A DNA stretch of 64,000 bases from Clostridia bacterium (GCA_030445865.1 JASUSV010000003.1:49134-113133), one strand, 5' to 3'; positions 7,372-16,028 are shown, numbered from the stretch's first letter. Made by a program: numbers and translations. The notes: generated by a model not told the origin, from the sequence alone.

Positions 7372-7953
7372 ATGAAAGAGCGGCTGGAGCTGGCTGCGAC
7401 CCTCAACCGGGACCGGGAGTTGCTGGACCGGGTGCAACGGGCCAGCGGCGTAAGTGTCAAGGATTGTTACCAGTGCGGTAAATGCTCGGCCGGCTGCCCG
7501 GCGGCCTTTGCCATGGACTATACGCCGCGCCAGGTTATCCGCCTGTTGCAGTTGGGTATGGTTGGCGAAGCCCTTAAAAGCCATACCATATGGGTCTGTG
7601 CTCATTGCCAGACGTGTTACACGCGTTGCCCTAAAGAAGTAGACTTGCCCAGGCTTATGGAAGCCTTGCGCCAAGAAGCCAAGAAGGCGGGCTTTATTGC
7701 CGAGAAGAATATTGATATCTTTGATCGGGCTTTCTTAAGCTCTGTGGAGCGCTATGGTCGCGTGCATGAGATGGGTATGATGATACAGTTTAATCTGCAA
7801 TCGCTACAACCTTTTAAAGACGCTCTCTTGGCTCCGCCGATGCTTTTAAACCGCAAACTGAATATCCTGCCGGAGAAGATTAAAGACGGCGGTGCCGTTA
7901 AGCGTATTTTTGCTAAAGTAAGGGCCGGGAATCAGGGAGGTGACGAGCATTGA
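7372..7953 (+). CDS. hdrC: Heterodisulfide reductase subunit C-like protein HdrC
   Basis: A 193-residue iron-sulfur protein with two [4Fe-4S] motifs, CYQCGKCSAGCP near residue 34 and CAHCQTCYTRCP near residue 77. HdrC passes electrons between HdrA and the catalytic HdrB. The C-terminal half is helical, as is usual. The ribosome site GAGGGGGAG precedes the ATG. The stop overlaps the hdrB start (TTGA), and all downstream genes to 14756 are coupled the same way, apart from a 16-base gap before flxB. In non-methanogens the acceptor may be a DsrC-like protein or another disulfide; this is not shown here. Confidence 0.92.
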   Translation: MKERLELAATLNRDRELLDRVQRASGVSVKDCYQCGKCSAGCPAAFAMDYTPRQVIRLLQLGMVGEALKSHTIWVCAHCQTCYTRCPKEVDLPRLMEALRQEAKKAGFIAEKNIDIFDRAFLSSVERYGRVHEMGMMIQFNLQSLQPFKDALLAPPMLLNRKLNILPEKIKDGGAVKRIFAKVRAGNQGGDEH

Positions 7954-8849
7954 GGTATGCCTACTATCCGGGTTGCTCCCTTCACGCCACCGCCATCGAA
8001 TATAATCTCTCCGCTAAAGCTGTGGCCAAGCACCTGGGCCTAGATCTCTGGGAGATCCCCGAGTGGAATTGCTGCGGTGCCTCCGCCGCTCACAATACAG
8101 ACCACCTGCTGGCCCTGGCCCTGCCCGCCCGCAACCTGGCCCTGGCGGAAAAGGAAGGCCTGGACGTGGCCGTGCCCTGCGCCGCCTGTTTTAACCGCCT
8201 GCGGGCTGCGGAAGCGGCTGCCAGGGAATCCGAGAAAATGCGGGTCAGGCTGGCCGAAATAATCGAAATGGATTACCGTGCCAGCAACCGGGCGCGCGCC
8301 TTTCTGGATATTATGGTCAACGAGGTTGGCCTGCAGGCAATTGAAACTATGGTGGTTAAGCCTTTGACGGGCCTCAAAGTCGCCGCCTATTATGGCTGCC
8401 TGCTGGTGCGGCCGCCGAAGATTACAGCTTTTGACGACCCCGAAGATCCCCAAACGCTAGATAAGCTAATTACGTCCCTGGGCGGGACTGCGGTGCCCTG
8501 GGCATGTAAAACCGAGTGCTGCAGCGCCAGCCTCAGCCTGCCGCGGACGGATATGGGTTTAAAGATGGTCTACGAGATTTTGCGTCACGCCAAAGAAGCC
8601 GGGGCCGATTGCCTGGTGACGGCGTGCCCCCTGTGCATGTCCAACCTGGATATGCGCCAGGCTGGTGTAGAAGCCCGTTATAACGTTAAGCTGGGACTGC
8701 CCGTCTTTTACTTTACCGAACTCATGGGAATAGCTTTCGGTTACGCGCCGAAAGATCTCGGGGTACCCCGCCATTTTGTCAACCCCATACCTCTGCTGGA
8801 AGCCAGGGAGATTTTAAGGCATCCGGCCACAAGGAGGGAGCAAGGATGA
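7950..8849 (+). CDS. hdrB: Heterodisulfide reductase subunit B-like protein HdrB
   Basis: HdrB holds the catalytic noncubane iron-sulfur clusters that reduce a disulfide. The 299-residue protein has two copies of the cysteine-rich CCG-type domain: YPGCSLHA at the start with NCCGASAAHN and CAACF, then YYGCLLVRP, TECCSASLSL and ACPLCMSNLD. All signature cysteines are present. The start is TTG at 7950, behind GGGAGGTG, overlapping the hdrC stop. Its 3' end overlaps hdrA by ATGA. Confidence 0.92.
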   Translation: MRYAYYPGCSLHATAIEYNLSAKAVAKHLGLDLWEIPEWNCCGASAAHNTDHLLALALPARNLALAEKEGLDVAVPCAACFNRLRAAEAAARESEKMRVRLAEIIEMDYRASNRARAFLDIMVNEVGLQAIETMVVKPLTGLKVAAYYGCLLVRPPKITAFDDPEDPQTLDKLITSLGGTAVPWACKTECCSASLSLPRTDMGLKMVYEILRHAKEAGADCLVTACPLCMSNLDMRQAGVEARYNVKLGLPVFYFTELMGIAFGYAPKDLGVPRHFVNPIPLLEAREILRHPATRREQG

Positions 8850-10828
8850 AGCGCATCGGTGTCTTTATATGTCACTGCGGCACCAACATCGCCTCGGCAG
8901 TAGACGTTAAGAAAGTGGCTGCTGTGGCTGCAACCTGGGCGGGTGTGGTTTTTGCCACCGATTACCAATATATGTGTTCCGACCCGGGCCAGGAACTGAT
9001 CCGCAAAGCCATCAAGGAGCACCGACTTAACCGGGTAGTGGTGGCCTCCTGCACGCCGCGCCTGCATGAGCCTACTTTCCGCAAGACGGTAGAAAGTGTC
9101 GGCTTAAATCCCTATCTTTTTGAGATGGCCAATATCCGCGAACAGTGCGCCTGGGTGCACGCCAAAGACAAGGAGGGGGCTACCGCCAAGGCCATCGACC
9201 TGGTGCGCATGGCGGTAGCCAAGGCCGAGCGTAATTTTGCTTTGTCGGCCGCCAAGATCCCGGTTACCAAGAGGGCTTTGATTATCGGGGCCGGCATTGC
9301 CGGTATGCAGGCAGCTCTGGACATCGCCGACAGCGGCTATGAGGTAGTGCTCTTGGACCGGGAGCCGACCATTGGGGGGAACATGGTAAAGCTTGACAAG
9401 ACCTTTCCCACCCTGGATTGTTCGGCTTGAATAAGCACGCCTAAAATGGTTGCTGCGGCGCAGCATCCTCAAATTAAGCTCATGACCTATGCCGAAGTGG
9501 AAAACGTGGCCGGTTATGTAGGCAACTTTGAGGTTACCATCCGTAAGAAAGCGCGCTCGGTAGATGCCAGCAAATGCACCGGCTGCGGCACCTGCTGGGA
9601 GAAGTGCCCGACCAAAGTGGACAGCGAATTTGATCTTGGCCTGGGCAAGCGCAAGGCCATCTACCTGCCTTTCCCCCAGGCGGTGCCGGCCGTACCGGTT
9701 ATCGACCGCGAGCACTGCCGCCAATTTACCAGGGGCAAGTGCGGGGTCTGCCAAAAAGTCTGCCCGGCCGGCGCCATAGATTACAATCAGCAGGACGAAA
9801 TTGTAACCGAAAAGTTCGGCGCCATCGTGGTGGCTACCGGTTACGAACTCTTTAAGTGGGAAGAGGTTTACGGCGAATACGGCTACGGCAAGTATCCCGA
9901 CGTAATTACAGGTATGCACTTCGAGCGAATGAATAGCGCTTCGGGGCCTACCGGTGGCAAGATTATCCGTCCTTCCGATGGCAAGGAGCCCAAAACAGTG
10001 GTCTTTGTCAAGTGCGTCGGTTCGCGCGACGAGGCCAAGGGCAAGTCTTACTGCTCCCGGGCCTGCTGCATGTATACTGCCAAGCACGCCCACCAGGTGT
10101 TGGAAAAGATTCCCGGATCAAAAGCCTTCGTCTTCTACATGGACGTGCGTACACCGGGGAAGGCTTACGACGAATTTTACGAGCGCACGGTGCACGAAGG
10201 AGCCATTTACGTCCGCGGCCGGGTAAGCAAGATCTTCCCCGAAGGCGAAAAATTAATCGTCCGGGGCGAGGACACCCTGCTGGGCCGCCAGGTGGAAGTG
10301 GCGGCTGACCTGGTGGTGCTGGCTACGGCCATGGTGCCCAGCCGCGGCTGGGAGAAAGTGGCCAGGATGGTTAACCTGGCTACGGATAAGGACGGCTTTT
10401 TCCAGGAGGCCCATCCCAAACTGAGGCCCGTGGAAACCTTTACCGCCGGCGTGTACCTGGCCGGTGCCTGCCAGGGGCCTAAAGATATTCCGGATACGGT
10501 GGCCCAGGCCAGCGCGGCGGCGGCCAAAGTTTGCAACCTTTTTAGCCGCGATGAAATGACCACCGACCCCATGACGGCCCAGGTGGACGAGAGCCTGTGT
10601 TCTGGCTGCGCCATGTGCCAGCCCATCTGCCCGTACAAGGCCATTGAGATGAAGACCATTACCGAGCGGGTGGCCGGTAAACAGGTCAGCCGGCAGGTGG
10701 CTGCGGTCAACAGCGGCCTCTGCCAGGGCTGTGGCGCCTGTACGGTGGCCTGCCGGGCGAGCGCCCTGAACCTGAAAGGCTTTACCAACGAACAGATCTT
10801 AGCGGAGGTGGATGCCGTATGTCTGTAG
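8846..10828 (+). CDS. hdrA: Heterodisulfide reductase subunit A, selenoprotein (in-frame UGA at 9428)
   Basis: HdrA is the flavin subunit of Hdr complexes and the likely site of electron bifurcation. Reading through TGA 9428-9430 gives one 660-residue protein of normal HdrA length. The frame is identical on both sides and no start or ribosome site is needed downstream. Order of parts: N-terminal FICHCGTNI region, FAD fold with [14 protein letters not shown] near residue 148, then [15 protein letters not shown], where the UGA sits at the position of a conserved cysteine (residue 195). Four further ferredoxin-type motifs follow: [12 protein letters not shown], the CGVCQKVCP region, [12 protein letters not shown] and [12 protein letters not shown]. 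Methanococcal HdrA also carries Sec here. A hairpin at 9448-9468 fits a bacterial SECIS. A real nonsense mutation is the alternative, but it is unlikely because the neighbouring flxD shows the same pattern. Confidence 0.9.
9448..9468 (+). promoter_or_regulatory. SECIS-like hairpin in hdrA
   Basis: TGCTGC (9451-9456) pairs with GCAGCA (9460-9465) around a three-base loop GGC. GG and CC extend the stem beyond one T-T mismatch. The loop lies about 27-29 bases after the UGA, inside the usual distance range for a SelB-binding bacterial SECIS, and the loop has the expected G residues. Confidence 0.7.
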
Positions 10829-11256
10829 CGGTGCAAGATACTACCTGGGAGCCCAAAATTGTGGCCTTTTGCTGCCACTGGTGCGCCTACGCCGGCGCCG
10901 ACCTGGCCGGTTTGAACCGTCTGGCTTACCCGAGCAACGTGCGCATCATCCGCGTTCCCTGCTCCGGCCGGGTAAACCCCCAGTTCGTCCTGCGGGCCTT
11001 CCAGCGCGGTGCTGACGCCGTCCTGGTAGCCGGCTGACACCCGGGCGACTGCCACTATGGTAGTGGCAATTACTATACCCGCCGCCGTTTTCTTTTGATG
11101 CAGAGGGTATTGCAGTTTACCGGAATCGAGCCTGAGCGTTTCCAGGTGCGCTGGGTATCCGGCTCCGAGGGGCCCCGCTTTGCCCAGATTATAAGCGAGC
11201 TTACGGAGGCGGTGCGCGCTCTGGGGCCCAACAGGAAGTTGAGGGATTACGCATGA
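10819..11256 (+). CDS. flxD: FlxD / MvhD-like iron-sulfur protein, selenoprotein (in-frame UGA at 11035)
   Basis: MvhD and FlxD link a hydrogenase or NADH module to HdrA through a [2Fe-2S] cluster. Reading through TGA 11035-11037 gives a 145-residue protein of normal family length. Family features: [11 protein letters not shown] near residue 14, PCSGR, and VLVAG-U-HPGDCHY, where most homologs have Cys before HPGDCHY; here that residue 73 is Sec. The rest ([25 protein letters not shown]) is typical. An 8-base-pair hairpin follows the UGA (11050-11068). The start overlaps hdrA by 10 bases and the stop overlaps flxC as ATGA. Confidence 0.9.
11050..11068 (+). promoter_or_regulatory. SECIS-like hairpin in flxD
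   Basis: TGCCACTA (11050-11057) pairs perfectly with TAGTGGCA (11061-11068) around the loop TGG. The loop is 21-23 bases after the UGA, and its two G residues match the conserved feature of bacterial SECIS loops. The hairpin is formed by coding sequence. Confidence 0.8.
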
Positions 11257-12152
11257 ATACGCTGACGGAAAAAATGCGGGCTTTAGCCCGGGAGCTTTTA
11301 GAAAAAGGAGAAGTAAAGTATATCATCGGCTGGGAGAAAGGCAGCCTCTGGTACCAGTCGCCGCCGGTTTTTATCGACCGCCCAGAGGATGCCGGGCGCC
11401 TGATCTGGGATGAGTTCTGCGTCAATAACCTGGCCAAATACCTGCTCGACGACAAATACCTTGAAGGCAGGGTCGGCCTCTTTGTCAAAGGCTGCGACGC
11501 GCGAGGCATAAACCGCCTGCTGCAGGATAGGCAGGTGGAACGGGACAAGTTTTACCTCATGGGTATCGTTTGCCCGGGCGTGAAAGATCCTCGCCAGGCA
11601 GCGGGGTTAAGTATAGAACAGCGCGAGGAGGTTCCGCTGGCAGCCAAATGCCTTTACTGCGCTCATCCTGAACCGGTAGTTTATGATGTCCTTTTAAACG
11701 AAGCGGGAGAGGCATATCGGCCCAAGAGGCCGGCAGGCGAGCGCTTTGAAGATGTGGCCGCGCTGGAGGCCATGTCACCCGACGAGCGCTATGAGTTCTG
11801 GGCCAGGCAGTACCAGCGCTGCATCCGCTGCTACGCCTGCCGCAACGTCTGCCCGGCCTGCAACTGCCGCGAGTGCATCTTCGACCGCAGCCAGTCCGGC
11901 TGGGTGGGCAAGCGCATGGCCGGCAGCGAAAACGCCTTTTACGGTTTGACCCGGGCCTGGCACGTGGCGGGCCGCTGCATCGAATGTGGAGAGTGCGAGC
12001 GGGTCTGCCCCATGGGTATCCCCATTATGACTTTAAATAAAAAAATTATCAAGGAACTGAACGAGCTCTTCGGCGAGTACGAGGCCGGTGTGAGCCTGGA
12101 GGCAGAACCGCCGCTGGGTCGTTACCGGACCGATGACCCCGATTTTAGCTAG
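11253..12152 (+). CDS. flxC: FlxC-like ferredoxin-domain subunit
   Basis: A 299-residue iron-sulfur protein. The N-terminal half resembles the FrhB/FdhB-type fold (LFVKGCDARGINRLL near residue 70), with an extra cysteine pair in KCLYCAHPEP. The C-terminal third has two clusters, CIRCYACRNVCP near residue 190 with further cysteines CNCREC, and CIECGECERVCP near residue 242. By position and domain content it matches the FlxB/FlxC ferredoxin-like subunits of FlxABCD-HdrABC complexes; the letter is assigned by gene order. It lies 16 bases before the chosen flxB start. Confidence 0.78.
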   Translation: MNTLTEKMRALARELLEKGEVKYIIGWEKGSLWYQSPPVFIDRPEDAGRLIWDEFCVNNLAKYLLDDKYLEGRVGLFVKGCDARGINRLLQDRQVERDKFYLMGIVCPGVKDPRQAAGLSIEQREEVPLAAKCLYCAHPEPVVYDVLLNEAGEAYRPKRPAGERFEDVAALEAMSPDERYEFWARQYQRCIRCYACRNVCPACNCRECIFDRSQSGWVGKRMAGSENAFYGLTRAWHVAGRCIECGECERVCPMGIPIMTLNKKIIKELNELFGEYEAGVSLEAEPPLGRYRTDDPDFS

Positions 12153-12168
12153 GGCGGGAGGTGGTACG

Positions 12169-13173
12169 GTGTTAAAGATAGCCAAAGAAAAAATGCCCGA
12201 GCTTTTGAACGCCTGGGCGAAGATAGGTAAGCTTTATGTACCGCAAGACCAGGACGGCGTATCTAACTTCCTGCCCTGGGACGGGAAGGGAAAATTAACC
12301 CTGGGGCAAGGCAATAGCGTCCTGCCGCCGAAAGACCTCTTTTTCCCGCGCACCGAGACCATGTACCGTTACCAGCGTAGCGGTGGTGCCCTTTCATTAG
12401 AAGAGGTAGTTGAAAATGAGAAACAAATACTGGTAGGGATCCGGTCCTGCGATGCCAGGAGTATTGCCCTGTTAGACGATGTTTTTTTGACCAAAGGTTA
12501 CGTGGATGAGTTTTACCGCCGGCGCCGGGAAAATACGCTTATCGTGGCACTGGCCTGCAATGTGGCCCAGGATACCTGTTTTTGTACTTCTTTCGGTATC
12601 GACCCCGGCCGGGCCGAAGGAGTGGATATACAGGTTTGGGAAGTGGACGGCAGCTATATTTTAGAGGCCGGCACCGAAAAGGGAAGGGAACTTTTAGGAC
12701 AGGCCCCGGCCCTGCTGATGGAGGCGGGTGAAGGCGGCCTGCCGGAAGCACCGGCATGTAATCTAAAGGTAGATTTGGCGGGGGTAACCGAAAAGCTACA
12801 GCAAATGTTCGAGCACCCCTTCTGGGCTCAAATTTGCCGGAAGTGCCTGGGTTGCGGCCTCTGTACCTATCTCTGCCCTACCTGTCACTGTTTTGACATC
12901 CAGAGCGAGAACCGGGGGGATTCTGGCATAAAATTCCGCTGCTGGGATTCCTGCATGTTTTCCGAGTATACCCGTATGGCCGGCGGTCACAATCCTAGGC
13001 CGTCGAAGAAGGAGCGGGTGCGCAACCGCTTTCTGCATAAACTCCAGTATTTCCCGGAACGCTACGGCAAGTTCGGTTGCGTGGGCTGCGGCCGGTGTTT
13101 GAGTTACTGCCCGGTGAATATGGACATCACGCGCATTATCGGCGGCATCAAGGAGGTGGACCTCAATGGTTGA
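12169..13173 (+). CDS. flxB: FlxB-like 4Fe-4S subunit (sulfhydrogenase-beta / AsrA type)
   Basis: A 334-residue protein of the family that includes sulfhydrogenase beta and sulfite reductase AsrA. It contains GIRSCDARSIALLDDVF near residue 90 and DTCFCTSFG, followed by two ferredoxin clusters CRKCLGCGLCTYLCP with CHCF and CVGCGRCLSYCP. It likely wires electrons from the NAD(P)H subunit FlxA to FlxD/HdrA. GTG 12169 is preferred: GGGAGGTGG lies just upstream, while the earlier in-frame ATG 12133 lies inside flxC without a ribosome site. It overlaps flxA by eight bases. Confidence 0.82.
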   Translation: MLKIAKEKMPELLNAWAKIGKLYVPQDQDGVSNFLPWDGKGKLTLGQGNSVLPPKDLFFPRTETMYRYQRSGGALSLEEVVENEKQILVGIRSCDARSIALLDDVFLTKGYVDEFYRRRRENTLIVALACNVAQDTCFCTSFGIDPGRAEGVDIQVWEVDGSYILEAGTEKGRELLGQAPALLMEAGEGGLPEAPACNLKVDLAGVTEKLQQMFEHPFWAQICRKCLGCGLCTYLCPTCHCFDIQSENRGDSGIKFRCWDSCMFSEYTRMAGGHNPRPSKKERVRNRFLHKLQYFPERYGKFGCVGCGRCLSYCPVNMDITRIIGGIKEVDLNG

Positions 13174-13999
13174 AGCGGTGGCCAGAGCTAACCCCCTGGT
13201 GCCCGAACTGGGGAAGATAATTAAGATCGTTGACGAGACGCCGGATGTGAAGACTTTTCATATAACTACCGAAAAAGGTAAGCCCTTCACCCCCCTGCCG
13301 GGGCAGTTGGCCATGCTCTCAATTTTAGATGTGGGGGAGGCCATGTTTTCCATTACCTCCCAGGGTCCGGAGCACCTGGAGCTGGCCATTAAAAAAGTAG
13401 GCATGCTCACTGAAGCCCTGCACGAAGCCGAGGTTGGGCAGACAGTCGGCATCAGAGGGCCTTACGGTAACGGGTTCCCTTTGGAAATGCTTGTTGGGAA
13501 AGATTTGCTTTTTATCGGCGGCGGCATCGGCCTGGCGCCGGTGCGGTCCCTCATTAATTACTGTGCCGAGCATCGGGAGCAGTTTGGCCATATGTGGATT
13601 ATTTACGGGGCGCGTTCCCCGGCCGACCTCTGCTTCAAAGAAGACCTCTTCCAGAACTGGCCCCGGGTACCCAATTGCCGCGTTGATGTAACTGTAGATA
13701 AAGGCGATGAAAATTGGACGGGTCCAGAAGGATTTGTGCCGGCTTTCGTCGAAAAGTTAAATCCATCACCTAAAGGAAAGATCGCCGTTACCTGCGGGCC
13801 ACCGATCATGATTAAATTTGTATTGCAGTCGCTGGAAAAGCTGGGTTTCCAGGATGATCAAATTATCACCACGCTGGAGATGCGCATGAAGTGCGGTATC
13901 GGCAAGTGCGGTCGCTGCAACCTGGGCAGCCGTTACGTCTGCCTGGACGGCCCTGTCTTTACCTTGGCGCAGTTGAAGCAGTTGCCCAATGAGTACTGA
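13166..13999 (+). CDS. flxA: FlxA-like FAD/NAD(P)-binding oxidoreductase subunit
   Basis: A 277-residue ferredoxin-NADP-reductase-like protein as in sulfhydrogenase gamma, AsrB and FlxA. The FAD domain holds PGQLAMLSI and the MFSITSQG segment; the NAD(P) domain starts with LLFIGGGIGLAPVRSLI near residue 114 and ends in CGPPIMI. The C-terminal MKCGIGKCGRC...YVC motif binds a [2Fe-2S] cluster. It should take electrons from NAD(P)H and feed the Flx-Hdr complex. Specificity for NADH or NADPH cannot be read with confidence. It overlaps the next gene by 11 bases. Confidence 0.85.
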   Translation: MVEAVARANPLVPELGKIIKIVDETPDVKTFHITTEKGKPFTPLPGQLAMLSILDVGEAMFSITSQGPEHLELAIKKVGMLTEALHEAEVGQTVGIRGPYGNGFPLEMLVGKDLLFIGGGIGLAPVRSLINYCAEHREQFGHMWIIYGARSPADLCFKEDLFQNWPRVPNCRVDVTVDKGDENWTGPEGFVPAFVEKLNPSPKGKIAVTCGPPIMIKFVLQSLEKLGFQDDQIITTLEMRMKCGIGKCGRCNLGSRYVCLDGPVFTLAQLKQLPNEY

Positions 14000-14756
14000 T
14001 ATTACTCTGGATTTTCACGTCCACGGTTTGGGTCACGGGGAACCGCCTCACACTCCAGCAAGGCTCGAACCTTTTATACGCCAGGCGGCAAAGAAGGGGT
14101 TGCGGGAAATTGGGCTGGCCGAGCACGAATGGTACAAAGAAGCGCTGAAATTTGAGACTTTTACCGAACTAAGGCAGATGTTCCCCGGGTTAGAGATAAG
14201 GGTCGGGCTGGAAATAGACTTCCGCCGCGGTCGCCAGGATCTGGGTTCCCTGGTTGCCTGCCCCTGGGATTATCTCATAGGCTCGGTGCATGAAATAGAC
14301 GGCTGGAGCTACGACGAGCCTGGCGAGGAGGACGGCTTCGCCGCCTGGGATATCGATGAACTCTACCGGCGTTATTTTCAACTGGTGGCCGAAGTTGCCG
14401 CCAGTGGTTATTTCCAGATCGTCGGGCACCTGGACCTAATTAAGCTTTACGGCCACCGCAGCCGTCGGCCGGTGGTGGAACTGGCCGAAGGAGCCTTGAG
14501 GGCTATTGCCCGGGCCGGTATGGCCGTGGAAATTAACGCCGCCGGGCTTTTTCGCCCGGTGAAAGAGTTGTATCCGGCTCCGGAGCTTTTGTCCCGTTGT
14601 TTTGCCCTGAATATTCCCGTTACCTTTGGTTCCGACGCCCACGAGCCCGATCAGGTGGGGCGCGGCCGCGCTGAAGCTTTGGAACTCTTGCGCCGGGTGG
14701 GGTATACCAGGCTGGTTGGATTTAAACAACAGGAGATGTATACAAGAAATCTTTAA
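13989..14756 (+). CDS. PHP-domain phosphoesterase (HisJ-like)
   Basis: A 255-residue metal-dependent hydrolase of the PHP family. Motifs: DFHVHG at residues 8-13, GLAEHEW near residue 42, GLEIDF near residue 77, GSVHEID, a middle GHLDLIK and the late GSDAHEPDQVG. It resembles histidinol-phosphatase HisJ, but its last place in the hdr-flx operon with an 11-base overlap suggests some other housekeeping phosphatase. The substrate is unknown. Confidence 0.82.
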   Translation: MSTDITLDFHVHGLGHGEPPHTPARLEPFIRQAAKKGLREIGLAEHEWYKEALKFETFTELRQMFPGLEIRVGLEIDFRRGRQDLGSLVACPWDYLIGSVHEIDGWSYDEPGEEDGFAAWDIDELYRRYFQLVAEVAASGYFQIVGHLDLIKLYGHRSRRPVVELAEGALRAIARAGMAVEINAAGLFRPVKELYPAPELLSRCFALNIPVTFGSDAHEPDQVGRGRAEALELLRRVGYTRLVGFKQQEMYTRNL

Positions 14757-14770
14757 ATTTTAAATGCGGT

Positions 14771-14858
14771 TAAGGGGAGTAGCGCCGGTTTAACCGGTTG
14801 CCAGGTCGCCAGCACGGCTTTTTTAGCCCGGCCTGGGCAGTATAAATGCGAGACCTTC
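14771..14858 (+). ncRNA. yybP-ykoY manganese riboswitch aptamer
   Basis: The 5' part AAGGGGAGTAGCG and the 3' part GCGAGACCTT match the conserved ends of the yybP-ykoY class and form P1. Between them CCGG-TTTAA-CCGG forms P2, and CCAGG...CCTGG with an inner GGC...GCC forms the second arm. It lies directly before a predicted cation exchanger, a common target of this Mn2+-sensing class. The 3' P1 strand overlaps the terminator that follows, so metal binding should turn expression on. Confidence 0.85.
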
Positions 14859-14894
14859 ACCGCCCGAAGAAAGGGGGTAGAAGGGTCTTTTTTT
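14851..14894 (+). terminator. Riboswitch expression-platform terminator
   Basis: AGACCTTC (14851-14858) can pair with GAAGGGTCT (14880-14888, one bulged G), followed by a run of T. The 5' strand is also the 3' strand of the riboswitch P1, so the two structures exclude each other. This is a textbook attenuator layout. Confidence 0.8.
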
Positions 14895-14938
14895 GATTAA
14901 ACATTAAAAAATAATATTGTTTGGGAGGATTTGTTTTA

Positions 14939-15952
14939 ATGTTTCTTGATGTCGTTCTCTTGATTATTAGTTTAGGTGTTATTCTCGCCGGAGCTGAGTT
15001 TTTCACCAACGGCATAGAGTGGTTAGGCAAGAAGCTGAACTTAACGGAGGGCGCAGTGGGTAGTATCCTGGCGGCTGTCGGAACGGCGCTGCCGGAAACT
15101 ATGATCCCCATTATCGCCATTCTTTTTGGTACCGGCGAGGCCAGTGAAGAAATCGGCATCGGCGCCATCCTGGGCGCGCCTTTTATGCTCAGCACCCTGG
15201 CCTTCTGTATAACCGGTATAGCTGTAGTCGTCTACCGGGGGAGGCGGCCCAATTACCCTAAAATGAATCTGGATACCAGAGTAATGGGCCGTGATTTGAG
15301 CTTCTTCCTACTTGTTTACGCGGTGGCGGTGCTGGCTTCCTTCCTGGGCAATCATATCCTGAAAGTGATTTTCGCTATAGGTCTGGTAATCGCTTACTTC
15401 GTTTACGCTTATCTGACCGTCACCAACGGCCATGCGATAGGAGAAGAGGAGGGCGAAGAATTACACCCCCTTTACCTGGCCCGCAAGGCAAAAGACCCAC
15501 ACCTAATCCTCGTACTTATTCAGAGTGTAGGCGCTTTAGCCTTAATTATAGGCGGGGCCAGGCTTTTTGTTAACGGCGTCGAGGACCTGTCTGTCCTTTT
15601 GGGCGTACCGGCTTTTGTCTTGGCCTTAATCATCGCTCCTATTGCCACGGAGCTGCCCGAAAAGTTCAACAGCATTATCTGGGTCGGCAGGGGTAAAGAC
15701 ACGCTGGCTCTAGGCAATATTACCGGTGCGATGGTTTTTCAGAGCTCGCTTCTCCCCGCCTTGGGGATCGTTATGACCAGCTGGGAATTAACACTGGGCG
15801 CCCTTATCAGCGCCGTGCTGGCCATCCTTTCGGCGGGTTTGGTTTATTTCCAGATCTACCGGAAGAAATACCTCACTCCCTATATTCTCCTAGGGGGCGG
15901 GGCGTTTTACAGTGTTTTTCTAATTCTGGTTTTCGGCGGCGTTATAAGGTAA
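14939..15952 (+). CDS. CaxA-like Na+/Ca2+ (cation) exchanger family protein
   Basis: A 337-residue membrane protein with two homologous halves of the sodium/calcium exchanger family. The alpha-repeats are visible: GAEFFTNGIEWLG and AVGTALPETM in the first half; GGARLFVNGVEDLS and IAPIATELPEKFNS in the second. About ten hydrophobic segments are present. Its control by a yybP-ykoY riboswitch suggests export of Mn2+ or a similar divalent ion. ATG 14939 is chosen because GGGAGGA lies ten bases upstream; the in-frame TTG at 14921 overlaps that site. A terminator follows. Confidence 0.85.
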   Translation: MFLDVVLLIISLGVILAGAEFFTNGIEWLGKKLNLTEGAVGSILAAVGTALPETMIPIIAILFGTGEASEEIGIGAILGAPFMLSTLAFCITGIAVVVYRGRRPNYPKMNLDTRVMGRDLSFFLLVYAVAVLASFLGNHILKVIFAIGLVIAYFVYAYLTVTNGHAIGEEEGEELHPLYLARKAKDPHLILVLIQSVGALALIIGGARLFVNGVEDLSVLLGVPAFVLALIIAPIATELPEKFNSIIWVGRGKDTLALGNITGAMVFQSSLLPALGIVMTSWELTLGALISAVLAILSAGLVYFQIYRKKYLTPYILLGGGAFYSVFLILVFGGVIR

Positions 15953-15994
15953 TTTTTTAAGCAAGAAACTGGGGCTAAGGGCAAAATTTTTCAG

Positions 15995-16028
15995 GCTAAC
16001 CCTTATATAAAAGGGTTAGCTTTTTTAT
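15995..16028 (+). terminator. Intrinsic terminator after cation exchanger
   Basis: GCTAACCCTT (15995-16004) pairs with AAGGGTTAGC (16011-16020) around a six-base loop, followed by TTTTTTAT. Confidence 0.92.

Noticed and set aside
9104..10093. Minus-strand frame of 329 codons over hdrA
   Set aside because: A shadow of hdrA, with no ribosome site and low-complexity His/Gly-rich composition.
8846..10828. hdrA as a pseudogene or as two separate genes split at 9430
   Set aside because: Frame, spacing and total length are intact, the stop is specifically TGA at a conserved cysteine position, and a SECIS-like hairpin follows. The neighbouring flxD shows the same arrangement.
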